Below are positions 22,914 to 30,660 of a DNA stretch of 30,796 nucleotides, piece by piece (positions within the stretch are counted from its first letter, which is position 1; every line of letters starts with the position of its first letter). The position numbers and the translations under genes are program-made. The stretch comes from JBBQZO01 sp038207625 (GTDB lineage Bacteria > Pseudomonadota > Gammaproteobacteria > Burkholderiales > Burkholderiaceae_D). Below the pieces are notes generated by a model. That model had not been told where the DNA came from and did no database searches. It worked only from the letters and a program-made list of their open reading frames with translations. The stretch is taken from the NCBI GenBank assembly GCA_038207625.1, contig JBBQZO010000049.1, positions 1 through 30,796 of the forward strand. Reading direction: 5' to 3'.

Positions 22914-24590
22914 ATGACCAAGACTTTGCCGACCAGCCTAACCCTGATGCGCGCGTTGCTGCTCGCCGCGTGCGCCGGCAGCTGCGCCGCCAACGCCGCT
23001 ACCGTGACGCCAGTCCCGGGCCAGCCGAAACTGGTGCTGGTGCTGGTGGTCGACGGCCTGCCGCACGAACAGGTGCAGCGCTACCGCGAGCAGTTCGGCC
23101 CGGGCGGTTTCCGGCGCCTGCTTGAGCAGGGCGCCTGGTTCGGCAACGCCCACCAGGCGCATGGCGTGACCGTCACTGCGGTCGGCCACGCGGCGGTGCT
23201 GACGGGCGCTTATCCCTACCAGCACGGCGTGATCGGCAATAACTGGATCGACCCCGTTACGCATGCGTCGGTCTACTGCACCGAGGACGCAGCATTTCAC
23301 TACCTGAACGAGGACACCAAGCCGGGCGACGGCACCTCGCCGGCCAAACTGCGCGTGGCCACGCTGGGCGACGAACTGCGTTACGCGAGCGGCAACCGTG
23401 CCAAGGTAGTGGCCGTATCCGGCAAAGACCGGGGCGCGATTCTGTTGGCCGGTAAATCGGGCACCGCGTATATGTACATGGACAAAACTGGCGACTTCGC
23501 CAGCAGCAGCTACTACATGCAGCAGCACCCGGCCTGGGTGCAGCGCTTCCAGGACGGCAAGCCACAGGACCGCTACTATGGCAAGGCCTGGCAGCCCTTG
23601 CTGCCCGAATCGGCCTACGCGGGCGACGCCGACGACGAGCTGATTCCGGCCAAGCCGGGCGTGCGCAACCACCTGCCCATTTCCTACTATAGCGACAGCG
23701 GCAGCCTCGACGCCGACTACTATAATCGTCTGAAAAGCGGCCCCTTCCTCGACGAGTTGACGCTGGAATTCGCGCGCGCCGCGCTGGACGGCGAACAGCT
23801 GGGCCGCAACCCGGCCGGCGTGCCCGACCTGCTGGCGGTGAGCCTGTCGGCGCACGACTACGTCAACCACGCCTATGGCCCTGAAAGCAAGATGTCGCAC
23901 GACCACCTGCAGCGCCTGGACCGGATGCTGGCCAAGTTTTTCGGCGAGTTGGACCAGCGTATCGGCATGGACAACGTGCTGGTGGTGCTGACGGCCGACC
24001 ACGGTTTCCCCAACGTTCCCCAGTTCGCGCAGGCCCAGCATCTGGACGCGCAGCGCCTGAACGGCGAGCGCATGGTTGGCGCGTTGGATGATTATCTGGA
24101 CGCCAAATTCGCCACCAAAAAACTGGTCAGCACGACGTCGCTGCCCAATATCTACCTCGACTATGCGCAGATCGAGCAGCATGGCCTGCGCCGCGACGAC
24201 GTGGAAAACGCCGCCGCGCGCTTCTTGCTGAATCAGCCGGGCATCGCCCAGGTGTACACCCGCACCCAGTTTGAGAACGGCGCCGCCAGCGACACGCGCA
24301 TGGGCACGTTGATGCGGCGCGCCTGGAACCGCCAGTTGTCGGGCGACCTGATGGTGGTGACCAAACCGTACTGGTATTTCGGCAGCGGCGACGGCGGCAC
24401 CTCGCACGGCTCGCCCTACGCCTACGACACCAACGTGCCACTGATGCTGATGGGTGCGCGCTGGATCAAGCCGGGCGCCTACGGCCAGTACGCCGAAGTG
24501 GTCGACATCGCGCCCACGCTGGCGCACCTGCTGCGCGTACGCCCGCCGGCCGCCTCCGAAGGGCGCGTGCTGACCGAAACGCTGCGCTGA
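22914..24590 (+). CDS. Secreted alkaline phosphatase family protein (PafA-like)
   Basis: 558 residues from the ATG at 22914, chosen because a signal peptide (LTLMRALLLAACAGSCAANA) starts there; an upstream in-frame ATG at 22866 would add 16 residues unlike a leader. It belongs to the phosphodiesterase/alkaline phosphatase superfamily with a Thr nucleophile. Metal and catalytic sites: Asp47 in VVDGLP, Thr88 in TVTAVGHAAVLTG, Asp362 and His363 in TADHGFPN, and His498 in TSHGSPYAYD. Also typical are GVIGNNW, VAVSGKDRGAILLAGK and the LSAHDYVNHAYGPES loop. PafA-type enzymes hydrolyse phosphate monoesters in the periplasm with zinc ions. The Pho box upstream supports a phosphate-starvation role. 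It lacks linked Pst/Pho genes here. Confidence 0.9.
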   Translation: MTKTLPTSLTLMRALLLAACAGSCAANAATVTPVPGQPKLVLVLVVDGLPHEQVQRYREQFGPGGFRRLLEQGAWFGNAHQAHGVTVTAVGHAAVLTGAYPYQHGVIGNNWIDPVTHASVYCTEDAAFHYLNEDTKPGDGTSPAKLRVATLGDELRYASGNRAKVVAVSGKDRGAILLAGKSGTAYMYMDKTGDFASSSYYMQQHPAWVQRFQDGKPQDRYYGKAWQPLLPESAYAGDADDELIPAKPGVRNHLPISYYSDSGSLDADYYNRLKSGPFLDELTLEFARAALDGEQLGRNPAGVPDLLAVSLSAHDYVNHAYGPESKMSHDHLQRLDRMLAKFFGELDQRIGMDNVLVVLTADHGFPNVPQFAQAQHLDAQRLNGERMVGALDDYLDAKFATKKLVSTTSLPNIYLDYAQIEQHGLRRDDVENAAARFLLNQPGIAQVYTRTQFENGAASDTRMGTLMRRAWNRQLSGDLMVVTKPYWYFGSGDGGTSHGSPYAYDTNVPLMLMGARWIKPGAYGQYAEVVDIAPTLAHLLRVRPPAASEGRVLTETLR

Positions 24591-24665
24591 TTGGCGCGCA
24601 ACGCGTGCGTGCACATTGACGTCGCGTACGAAGTTGAACGGATGGCGCCCGCGCCACCAGGGGCG

Positions 24666-24833
24666 GAGTGAAACAGAGGTAGAGTGAAACAGGGATAGAG
24701 TGAAACCGGCGACAGCGCGGAACCGGCGACAGAGCGAAACGGGCGCCCGAGCGAAATCGGCACCCGAGCGAAATCGGCGACAGAGCTAAATCGGCGACAG
24801 AGCTAAATCGGCGACAGAGCGAAACCGGGGTCA
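24666..24833 (+). repeat. Degenerate 16-17-bp tandem array, ten units
   Basis: Units run GAGTGAAACAGAGGTA, GAGTGAAACAGGGATA, then eight 17-mers of the type GAGCGAAATCGGCGACA, with two identical copies (24783-24799 and 24800-24816) near the right end. The last unit, GAGCGAAACCGGGGTCA (24817-24833), is at the same time the left arm of the palindrome at 24819-24884. Units closer to the palindrome match its arm better, so the array may have grown from it. Confidence 0.9.
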
Positions 24834-24884
24834 GAGTTTTTTTGTGCGGCTTCATCGCACAAATTACTCTGACCCCGCTTTCGC
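24819..24884. repeat. Near-perfect long palindrome (REP/MITE-like) upstream of polA
   Basis: Arms GCGAAACCGGGGTCAGAGT (24819-24837) and its complement (24866-24884) match at 18 of 19 bases. Inside is a second stem, TTTGTGCG/CGCACAAA (24841-24848, 24856-24863), with a 7-nt loop GCTTCAT. GGGGTCAGAGT-type ends are, from memory, common beside REP-associated transposons in Proteobacteria. No transposase gene is present here, so it is likely a non-autonomous element or a solo repeat. Confidence 0.8.
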
Positions 24885-25059
24885 GGTTCGAAGTCAGCGG
24901 CGCCAATGGGTTTCTCAGACCGCGGTGCGCACCGTTGCAGCGCCCAGCGCGCAGCCGGGCCACCCACCCAAAGTCTGCGATAATTGCGCATACTTTTCGC
25001 CCCCGCCGCATGCCGGCGCGGGCTCGGCGCCCGGCGCCCCCTTTTCCTCATGTGGCAAT

Positions 25060-27846
25060 ATGCAAAATACCCTGCTGTTAGTTGACGGTTCCAGCTACCT
25101 ATACCGCGCCTTTCACGCGCTGCCCGACCTGCGCAGCCCGGACGGCTTCCCCACCGGCGCCATGCACGGCATGGTCAACATGCTGCGCCGCCTGCGCCAG
25201 GACTACCCGGCCGCCTACATCGCCTGCGTGTTCGACGCCAAGGGCAAGACCTTCCGCGACGACATGTATCCCGAGTACAAGGCGCAACGCCCGTCGATGC
25301 CGGAAGACCTGGCGCGCCAGATCGGCCCGATCCACGACGCCGTCAAGTTCATGGGGTGGCCGATCCTGATGGTCGAAGGCGTCGAAGCCGACGACGTGAT
25401 CGGCACGCTGGCCGTGCAGGCCGCCGCAGCGGGCATGAACACGGTGGTGTCGACCGGCGACAAGGACCTGGCCCAGCTGGTCAACGACAAGGTCACCTTG
25501 ATCAACACGATGAGCAACGAAAAGCTCGATCAGGCCGGCGTGCTGGCCAAATTCGGCGTACCGCCCGAGCGCATCATCGACTACCTGTCGCTGATCGGCG
25601 ATACGGTCGACAACGTGCCCGGCGTGGCCAAGTGCGGCCCGAAAACGGCGCTCAAATGGCTGGGCCAGTACGACAGCCTGGAAGGGGTGATTGAAAACGC
25701 GGCCAACGTTGGCGGCGCGGTGGGCGAAAACCTGCGCCAGGCGCTGACCTGGCTGCCGCAGGCGCGCGCGCTGATCACCGTCAAAAAAGACTGCGACCTG
25801 TCCGGCCACATGACGACGATCGCCGACACGCTGGTGGCCCAAACGGAAGACAAGGACGCGCTGCGCACGTTCTTCGAGCGTTACGGCTTCAAGACGCTGC
25901 TGCGCGAAATCGGCGGTGCCGGCACGGCCGCTACTGCCGCCGGCTCCGCGCCAGTCACCGGTGCGCGCCCGGTTGCGCCTTCCGGCGCCATGCTCAATTC
26001 GCCCGAAGGCGACTTGTTCGGCGCCCCGGCCGCCGCCTTGGTCCGCGAATACGAAATGGTGACTACCGAAGCTCAGCTCGATCGCTGGATCGCGCTGATC
26101 AACGGCGCCGCGCTGACCGCGCTCGACACCGAAACGACCTCGTTGGAGCCGATGACGGCGCAACTGGTCGGCATTTCGCTGTGCTGCGAAGTGGGCAAGG
26201 CCGCCTACATCCCGGTGGCGCACCGCTACGCGGGCGTGCCCGAGCAGTTGTCGCGCGACCTGGTGCTGGAAAAACTGCGCCCATGGCTGGAGGACGCCAG
26301 CAAGCCCAAGCTGGGCCAGAACATGAAATACGACAGCCACATCTTCGCCAACCAGGGCGTGACGCTGCGCGGCGTTGTGCATGACACGCTGCTCGAATCG
26401 TACGTGTTCGAGTCGCACAAAGCGCACGACATGGACAACCTGGCGCTGCGCCACCTGGACTACAAGACCATCGCGTTTGCCGACGTGTGCGGCAAGGGCG
26501 CCAGTCAGATCTGCTTCGACCAGGTCGAGCTGCAGATGGCCACCGACTACGCCGCCGAAGACGCCGACATCACGCTGCGCCTGCACCAGGCGATGATCGC
26601 GCACGTCGAGAGCGATGCGAAGCTGAACTACATCTACCGCGACATCGAGCTGCCCACCGCCGTGGCGCTGCAAAAGATCGAGCGCAACGGCGTGCTGATC
26701 GACAGCGCACTGCTGGCCACCCAGTCGGGCGAGCTGGGCGCGCGCATTATCGAACTGGAACAGAAAGCCTACGAGCTGGCCGGTGGCCCGTTCAATCTCG
26801 GCTCGCCCAAGCAGATCGGCGAGATCTTCTTCGTCAAGCTGCAACTGCCCGTCATCAAGAAGACCCCGACCGGCGCGCCCTCGACCGACGAGGAGGTGCT
26901 GCAAAAGCTGGCCGAGGACTATCCGCTGCCCAAAGTGCTGCTCGAATACCGCGGCATGGCCAAGCTCAAGTCGACCTATACCGACAAGCTGCCCAAGATG
27001 GTCAACGGCGCCACCGGACGCGTGCACACCAACTACGCGCAGGCCGTGGCCGTCACCGGACGGCTGTCGTCGAACGAGCCGAACCTGCAAAACATCCCGA
27101 TCCGCACCAAGGAAGGACGGCGCATCCGCGAAGCGTTTATCGCGCCGCCCGGCAGCGTCATCGTGTCGGCCGACTATTCGCAGATCGAGCTGCGCATCAT
27201 GGCCCACATCTCGGGCGACGAGGCGATGCTGCGCGCGTTTGCCGACGGCGTCGACATCCACCGCGCCACCGCCGCCGAGATCTTCGGCATCGCCCCCGAT
27301 GAGGTGGCCAGCGAACAGCGTCGCTACGCCAAGGTGATCAACTTCGGCCTGATCTACGGCATGAGCGCGTTCGGCCTGGCCGGCAACCTGGGCGTGGACC
27401 GCGCCGCCGCGCAGAGCTACATCGACAAATACTTTGCCCGTTTCTCAGGCGTGAAGCAGTACATGGACGACACCAGGCTGCAGGCGAAAGCGCGCGGCTA
27501 CGTGGAGACCGTGTTTGGCCGGCGCCTGTGGCTGCCCGAGATCAATTCGCCAAATGGCCCGCGCCGTCAGGGCGCCGAGCGCGCCGCGATCAACGCGCCG
27601 ATGCAAGGCACCGCCGCCGACCTGATCAAGCTGGCCATGGTGGCCGTGCAGGACTGGCTGGAAGCGGATAAATTGGGCAGCAAGATGATCATGCAGGTGC
27701 ACGACGAACTAGTGCTGGAGGTGCCCGAGTCCGAGCTGGAGCTGGTGAAGGTGAAACTGCCGGCGCTGATGGCCGGCGTGGCGGCGCTGAAGGTGCCGCT
27801 GCTGGCCGAAGTGGGCATCGGCAAAAACTGGGACGAGGCGCACTAA
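25060..27846 (+). CDS. polA: DNA polymerase I
   Basis: 928 residues from the ATG at 25060 (MQNTLLLVDGSSYLYRAFHA), the same length as E. coli Pol I. The 5'-3' exonuclease (about 1-290) has the helix-hairpin segment YLSLIGDTVDNVPGVAKCGPKTA. The 3'-5' proofreading domain (about 330-530) is intact: ALDTETTSLEP gives Asp356 and Glu358, close to E. coli D355/E357. The polymerase domain has motif A DYSQIELRIMAHISGD with Asp705, motif B RRYAKVINFGLIYGMSAFGLA, and motif C MQVHDELVLEV with His881, Asp882 and Glu883, the same numbers as in E. coli. It fills gaps in repair and removes Okazaki primers. A linker of about 40 residues rich in Ala/Gly/Pro follows the 5' nuclease. The ribosome-binding site is weak. 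Confidence 0.98.
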   Translation: MQNTLLLVDGSSYLYRAFHALPDLRSPDGFPTGAMHGMVNMLRRLRQDYPAAYIACVFDAKGKTFRDDMYPEYKAQRPSMPEDLARQIGPIHDAVKFMGWPILMVEGVEADDVIGTLAVQAAAAGMNTVVSTGDKDLAQLVNDKVTLINTMSNEKLDQAGVLAKFGVPPERIIDYLSLIGDTVDNVPGVAKCGPKTALKWLGQYDSLEGVIENAANVGGAVGENLRQALTWLPQARALITVKKDCDLSGHMTTIADTLVAQTEDKDALRTFFERYGFKTLLREIGGAGTAATAAGSAPVTGARPVAPSGAMLNSPEGDLFGAPAAALVREYEMVTTEAQLDRWIALINGAALTALDTETTSLEPMTAQLVGISLCCEVGKAAYIPVAHRYAGVPEQLSRDLVLEKLRPWLEDASKPKLGQNMKYDSHIFANQGVTLRGVVHDTLLESYVFESHKAHDMDNLALRHLDYKTIAFADVCGKGASQICFDQVELQMATDYAAEDADITLRLHQAMIAHVESDAKLNYIYRDIELPTAVALQKIERNGVLIDSALLATQSGELGARIIELEQKAYELAGGPFNLGSPKQIGEIFFVKLQLPVIKKTPTGAPSTDEEVLQKLAEDYPLPKVLLEYRGMAKLKSTYTDKLPKMVNGATGRVHTNYAQAVAVTGRLSSNEPNLQNIPIRTKEGRRIREAFIAPPGSVIVSADYSQIELRIMAHISGDEAMLRAFADGVDIHRATAAEIFGIAPDEVASEQRRYAKVINFGLIYGMSAFGLAGNLGVDRAAAQSYIDKYFARFSGVKQYMDDTRLQAKARGYVETVFGRRLWLPEINSPNGPRRQGAERAAINAPMQGTAADLIKLAMVAVQDWLEADKLGSKMIMQVHDELVLEVPESELELVKVKLPALMAGVAALKVPLLAEVGIGKNWDEAH

Positions 27847-27902
27847 GGGGCGCGCCGCGCCCCTTGCCACGGCAAGAACCGGGGCGGGCCGGACCGCCCC
27901 GG
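27845..27902. terminator. Two consecutive hairpins after polA, between convergent genes
   Basis: First: AAGGGGCGCG/CGCGCCCCTT (27845-27854, 27856-27865), overlapping the end of the polA stop. Second: CCGGGGCGG/CCGCCCCGG (27879-27887, 27894-27902) with a 6-nt loop. They fill the 68-bp gap to the stop of the minus-strand protease gene and could act on both strands. No T-runs. Confidence 0.5.
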
Positions 27903-27914
27903 CGCGGTCCCGGC

Positions 27915-29174
27915 TTATCTGACTTCGATCGACAGCTTCTTGAGCGCGTCGCCGATCGGGATGAACAGGTTCAAGGCCGTCCCTTCTATGCCTTTGGCCA
28001 CGATGCCGATGACCGCTCCGCTGGCGTCGAGCAGCGGGCCTCCGCTATTGCCGCGGGTTACCGCGACATCGCTTTGCAGGTAAGTCTGATTGTCCATTTT
28101 GCGCGCCGCGCTCAGGATACCCTTGGTCAGCGTGCCGGAATAATCCTTGCCGCGTGGCGAACCGAGTGCATACACCTCTTCGGCCATCAAACTCGGTGTC
28201 AGCCGCAGCGCCATCGGCGCAAAATTCACCAGATCGGTCTTCACCAGGGCCACATCGCGCGCCGCGTCGGTGCGCAGCACTTCGCCGGCCATGGTGGCGC
28301 CGTTCGACAAACGCACGCGCACAAATCGTTCGTTCTGCACGACGTGGCGGTTGGTGAGGATGTATGCGCTGTTATCGATAAAGAAGCCGCTGCCGCTTGC
28401 GCCATTTGACTCGATCGTGACGACCGCCTTCAGCAGCGAGGCGATGTTCTTGGCGACACCGCCCTTGGCCGGCGAACTGTCGATCAATGTCAGCGTTTCG
28501 TTTCTTTCGCTGGACACCGCCGCCGGGCGATCATTGCTGAAGGCGGCGAAAAATTCCTGCGACGCCAGCAAGTTGTTGACCGCGCTGCTGATCGCGTTTT
28601 CTTCCATGGCCATCAGCTTGGTCGAGGCCGTGGTCAGGAAACTGCCTTCGGTGGTGCCCGAGTAGACGACTTTTTGCTGGCTGGCGGAGAATAGCTCCCA
28701 AAACACCTTGACGTACACGCCGCCTTGCCCGTCCGAACCGACGCGGCAGGATTGTTCATAGAATCGCTTGATCGTCGCGCCCAGTTTCAGGTCGGCGCTG
28801 CTGCTTTCCTGGCCACCGAATGCCGAGTCGCTCTTCTCGAAACGGTGGTATCCGGCCTTCTTGAGCGTGTTGAACGCCACCCGTTCAAACATCGTCGCGA
28901 GGGGCGCGAAACTGGACAGGCGTAGAGGGCCGGAACCGTTGCAGAACATGCCGTGGGAGACTTTGCCGAAATCGTCGGTGAGGTGCATCGTCGTGCGCGT
29001 CACCAGATCCACGGTCTTCTTGCCATTGGGCTCGGTGAGCGGGATCGGCGAATACGTCGGCAGCGAAGGAACGGACGTCAATTCCTCATCCTCCGCGCGG
29101 CAAGGGGAACTCAGGCATAGGGACAGGCCGAGTATGGACAGGATGGACAGGCTGGTCGATATGTTTTTTTGCAT
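27915..29174 (-). CDS. Exported trypsin-like serine protease (S1C/HtrA-type catalytic domain, no PDZ)
   Basis: 419 residues from the ATG at 29174, chosen because it begins a signal peptide (SILSILGLSLCLSSPCRA). An N-terminal region of about 220 residues is not a known protease part; it contains FERVAFNTLKKAGY and a helix-rich ENAISSAVNNLLASQEFF stretch. The C-terminal 170 residues form a chymotrypsin-fold domain: SGFFID strand, TNRHVV with His277, RDVALVK with Asp307, and RGNSGGPLLD with Ser377. It ends soon after the fold with IPIGDALKKLSIEV, so the PDZ domain of HtrA/DegP is absent. The novel N-terminal half may recognise substrates or lipoprotein-like partners; no function is known. Periplasmic location is inferred. 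Confidence 0.85.
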   Translation of the reverse strand: MQKNISTSLSILSILGLSLCLSSPCRAEDEELTSVPSLPTYSPIPLTEPNGKKTVDLVTRTTMHLTDDFGKVSHGMFCNGSGPLRLSSFAPLATMFERVAFNTLKKAGYHRFEKSDSAFGGQESSSADLKLGATIKRFYEQSCRVGSDGQGGVYVKVFWELFSASQQKVVYSGTTEGSFLTTASTKLMAMEENAISSAVNNLLASQEFFAAFSNDRPAAVSSERNETLTLIDSSPAKGGVAKNIASLLKAVVTIESNGASGSGFFIDNSAYILTNRHVVQNERFVRVRLSNGATMAGEVLRTDAARDVALVKTDLVNFAPMALRLTPSLMAEEVYALGSPRGKDYSGTLTKGILSAARKMDNQTYLQSDVAVTRGNSGGPLLDASGAVIGIVAKGIEGTALNLFIPIGDALKKLSIEVR

Positions 29175-29737
29175 TATGAATTCAAGTTTCCATTTGAGGC
29201 GCGGGTAGCTCATGCACTGCGCGTCAAATGGGGGGCGCTCAGCGGCATCAGAAAGTGATTACCATAATACCAATATTTATTGCTGTGCGTAAGTGCCCCG
29301 TCCAAAATCTTGCCGCCGGCCGTGATTGGGAGGACGTTTGCGCAGCAAACTGTGGCAGTGTTGCTTATTGGGGTGGGCGAGCGTGGTGGGATGGCGCCAT
29401 GCTCGGCGCATATTCGGGCAGGCCGGCCGCGCGCACCTCGTCGCGGTGCAGATAAGGGATCAATCGAGCAAGCGCGCGCCGAAGCGGATGGCCGGCGCCG
29501 TGTTGAGCGCGCGTGCGCGCGTGTTGTTTGCGCTGTGCCGGGCCCCGGCCCCCGGCCCACCTCCCGAGCGGCGGTGTCGACGTTGCCGCTCTGAGCGCGC
29601 CGCCGGCCGAGCGGGAAACCGGCAGCGCCGTCAAGAAGCCCGGTGTGGCGCGCTCAAATTCGCCGTCGCGCCCGGTGGCATGCCCCGACCGGCGCGCGCC
29701 ATGTGGCGCGCCGTGGTCGCCACCCTGCCCAAGCGAC
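29175..29737. other. Long intergenic region between two minus-strand genes
   Basis: 563 bp. The part next to the protease gene is AT-rich and contains a likely minus-strand promoter (29264-29292). From about 29320 to 29737 it is GC-rich with short palindromes (ATGGCGCCAT at 29391-29400) and no convincing coding frame. Confidence 0.5.
29264..29292 (-). promoter_or_regulatory. Candidate promoter of the protease gene
   Basis: On the minus strand TTACGC (29287-29292), 17 bp, then TATTAT (29264-29269). The -10 fits five of six positions, the -35 poorly. It would give a leader of about 80 nt to the ATG at 29174. Confidence 0.3.
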
Positions 29738-30202
29738 TTAGTTGTTGAGCAGGATTTGCATGATGATGCCGGTGGTGATCGCCACCAGCACATAGTCGTT
29801 GCCGGTCTGGACCCAATGGTAGCCGCGCGGCGGTGCCGTCAGGCGGTGGCCGCGCCAGTCGCTGACGACATATTGATTGCCGCCGTATTCGCGCGACAGA
29901 CGCGCGCCTTTGCGCATGTCGTGGCGCGGACCGGCGCCGCGTTCGCCGCGCTCGTCGTTGTCGCGCACATGGTAGTCGTAGCGGTCATTGCGCCCGTTGC
30001 CCTGGTAGTTGCTGCGCTCGTCGCGGTCGTTGCGACGGCCCTCGTCGCGCCGGTCGTGATCGTCGTTGCCGCGCTGCTGCTCGCCGCGCTCACCGGGACG
30101 ATCGCGGCCATCGTGACCGCGATCGACGTTTTGGGCAAAGGCGGCGCTGCTCATGGCAAGGCATACGGCGGCGACGGCTGCAAACATGGTGTGACGTTTC
30201 AT
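29738..30202 (-). CDS. RcnB family protein (exported, highly charged)
   Basis: 154 residues from the ATG at 30202, which has GAGGAA 6 nt upstream and starts a signal peptide (MFAAVAAVCLAMSSAAFA). The middle (about 25-105) is a low-complexity Asp/Arg/Gly/Asn-rich stretch (GHDGRDRPGERGEQQRG and similar) with many His. The C-terminal 45 residues form the RcnB domain: YGGNQYVVSDWRGHRLTAPP, then GYHWVQTGNDYVLVAITTGI. E. coli RcnB is a periplasmic protein linked to nickel and cobalt export by RcnA. No rcnA or rcnR lies here, so the metal role is only by family. The final ITTGIIMQILLNN may be a membrane-associating strand. Confidence 0.88.
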   Translation of the reverse strand: MKRHTMFAAVAAVCLAMSSAAFAQNVDRGHDGRDRPGERGEQQRGNDDHDRRDEGRRNDRDERSNYQGNGRNDRYDYHVRDNDERGERGAGPRHDMRKGARLSREYGGNQYVVSDWRGHRLTAPPRGYHWVQTGNDYVLVAITTGIIMQILLNN

Positions 30203-30499
30203 GATGATTCCTCGGTGACGATATGAGTGAGTGAAGCTGGTTTCACCGCGCCTGCGCAAACCTGCCAGATCAACAGCGATGCATGTTGGCGATGCCGGCC
30301 TCCGGGTGATGGCTCTATTTAGCGCCTAAAGCCGGCGCGCCTCTGTTTGCTAGCGCACTTAGTCATTGCTCTGCTGTAAAAAACGAATTACCTTAATCGC
30401 AACAATGATTTGGCGGCATGATTGCCGGAGCTTGAACTGCGCGGCGTCGTTGCCCCATCCGGCCTTCGCTCGCACACCACCACAGATCCGGAACCCGGT
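30203..30499. other. Divergent intergenic region
   Basis: 297 bp between the RcnB-like gene and the truncated membrane-protein gene. It contains a small dyad TTTAG/CTAAA (30318-30330) and an AT-richer stretch (30372-30412) that probably holds a promoter. Nothing else recognised. Confidence 0.4.
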
Positions 30500-30660
30500 A
30501 TGAAAAAACAGTTGATCAATGTCGCACCGCTGCAAACGGCCAAGGTGTTCGCCGTGCTTTACTTTGTGATGTCGATCCCCTTTGTATTGTTGATGGCCAT
30601 TCCGATGATGTTTCGAAGCACTGACGGCCCCCCTGATGCTGATGCTGGTGATGCCGGGCG
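30500..30660 (+). pseudogene. Small membrane-protein gene (DUF3566-like), frameshifted and apparently cut by an IS30 element
   Basis: The ATG at 30500 begins MKKQLINVAPLQTAKVFAVL, followed by a membrane segment (YFVMSIPFVLLMAIPMMF). This strongly resembles the start of short two-segment membrane proteins common in Massilia relatives, as I recall them. After MMF the frame becomes RSTDGPPDADAG, but the +1 frame reads LTAPLMLMLVMPG, a plausible second hydrophobic segment. A frameshift near the C6 run (30629-30634) is suggested. From about 30660 the sequence appears to belong to an IS30-type element. The right half of the gene, if still present, lies beyond the window. Confidence 0.5.

Larger units (their letters stand above)
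24591..25059. other. Intergenic region before polA with array and palindrome
   Basis: 469 bp. It contains the 17-bp tandem array (24666-24833), a palindrome (24819-24884) and a possible polA -10 box, GATAAT (24979-24984). The open frame that continues upstream of polA into this region begins inside the palindrome and looks non-coding. Confidence 0.7.

Noticed and set aside
24844..25059. In-frame upstream extension of polA by 72 codons
   Set aside because: The extension begins inside the palindrome, has no ribosome-binding site and encodes a low-complexity sequence. The start at 25060 gives exactly 928 residues and E. coli residue numbering.
29365..29793. Minus-strand frame ending LARLIPYLHRDEVRAAGLPE
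   Set aside because: The last 30 residues look somewhat protein-like, but the rest is low-complexity and overlaps the RcnB-like gene 3' end. I could not name a family, so it is left as intergenic.
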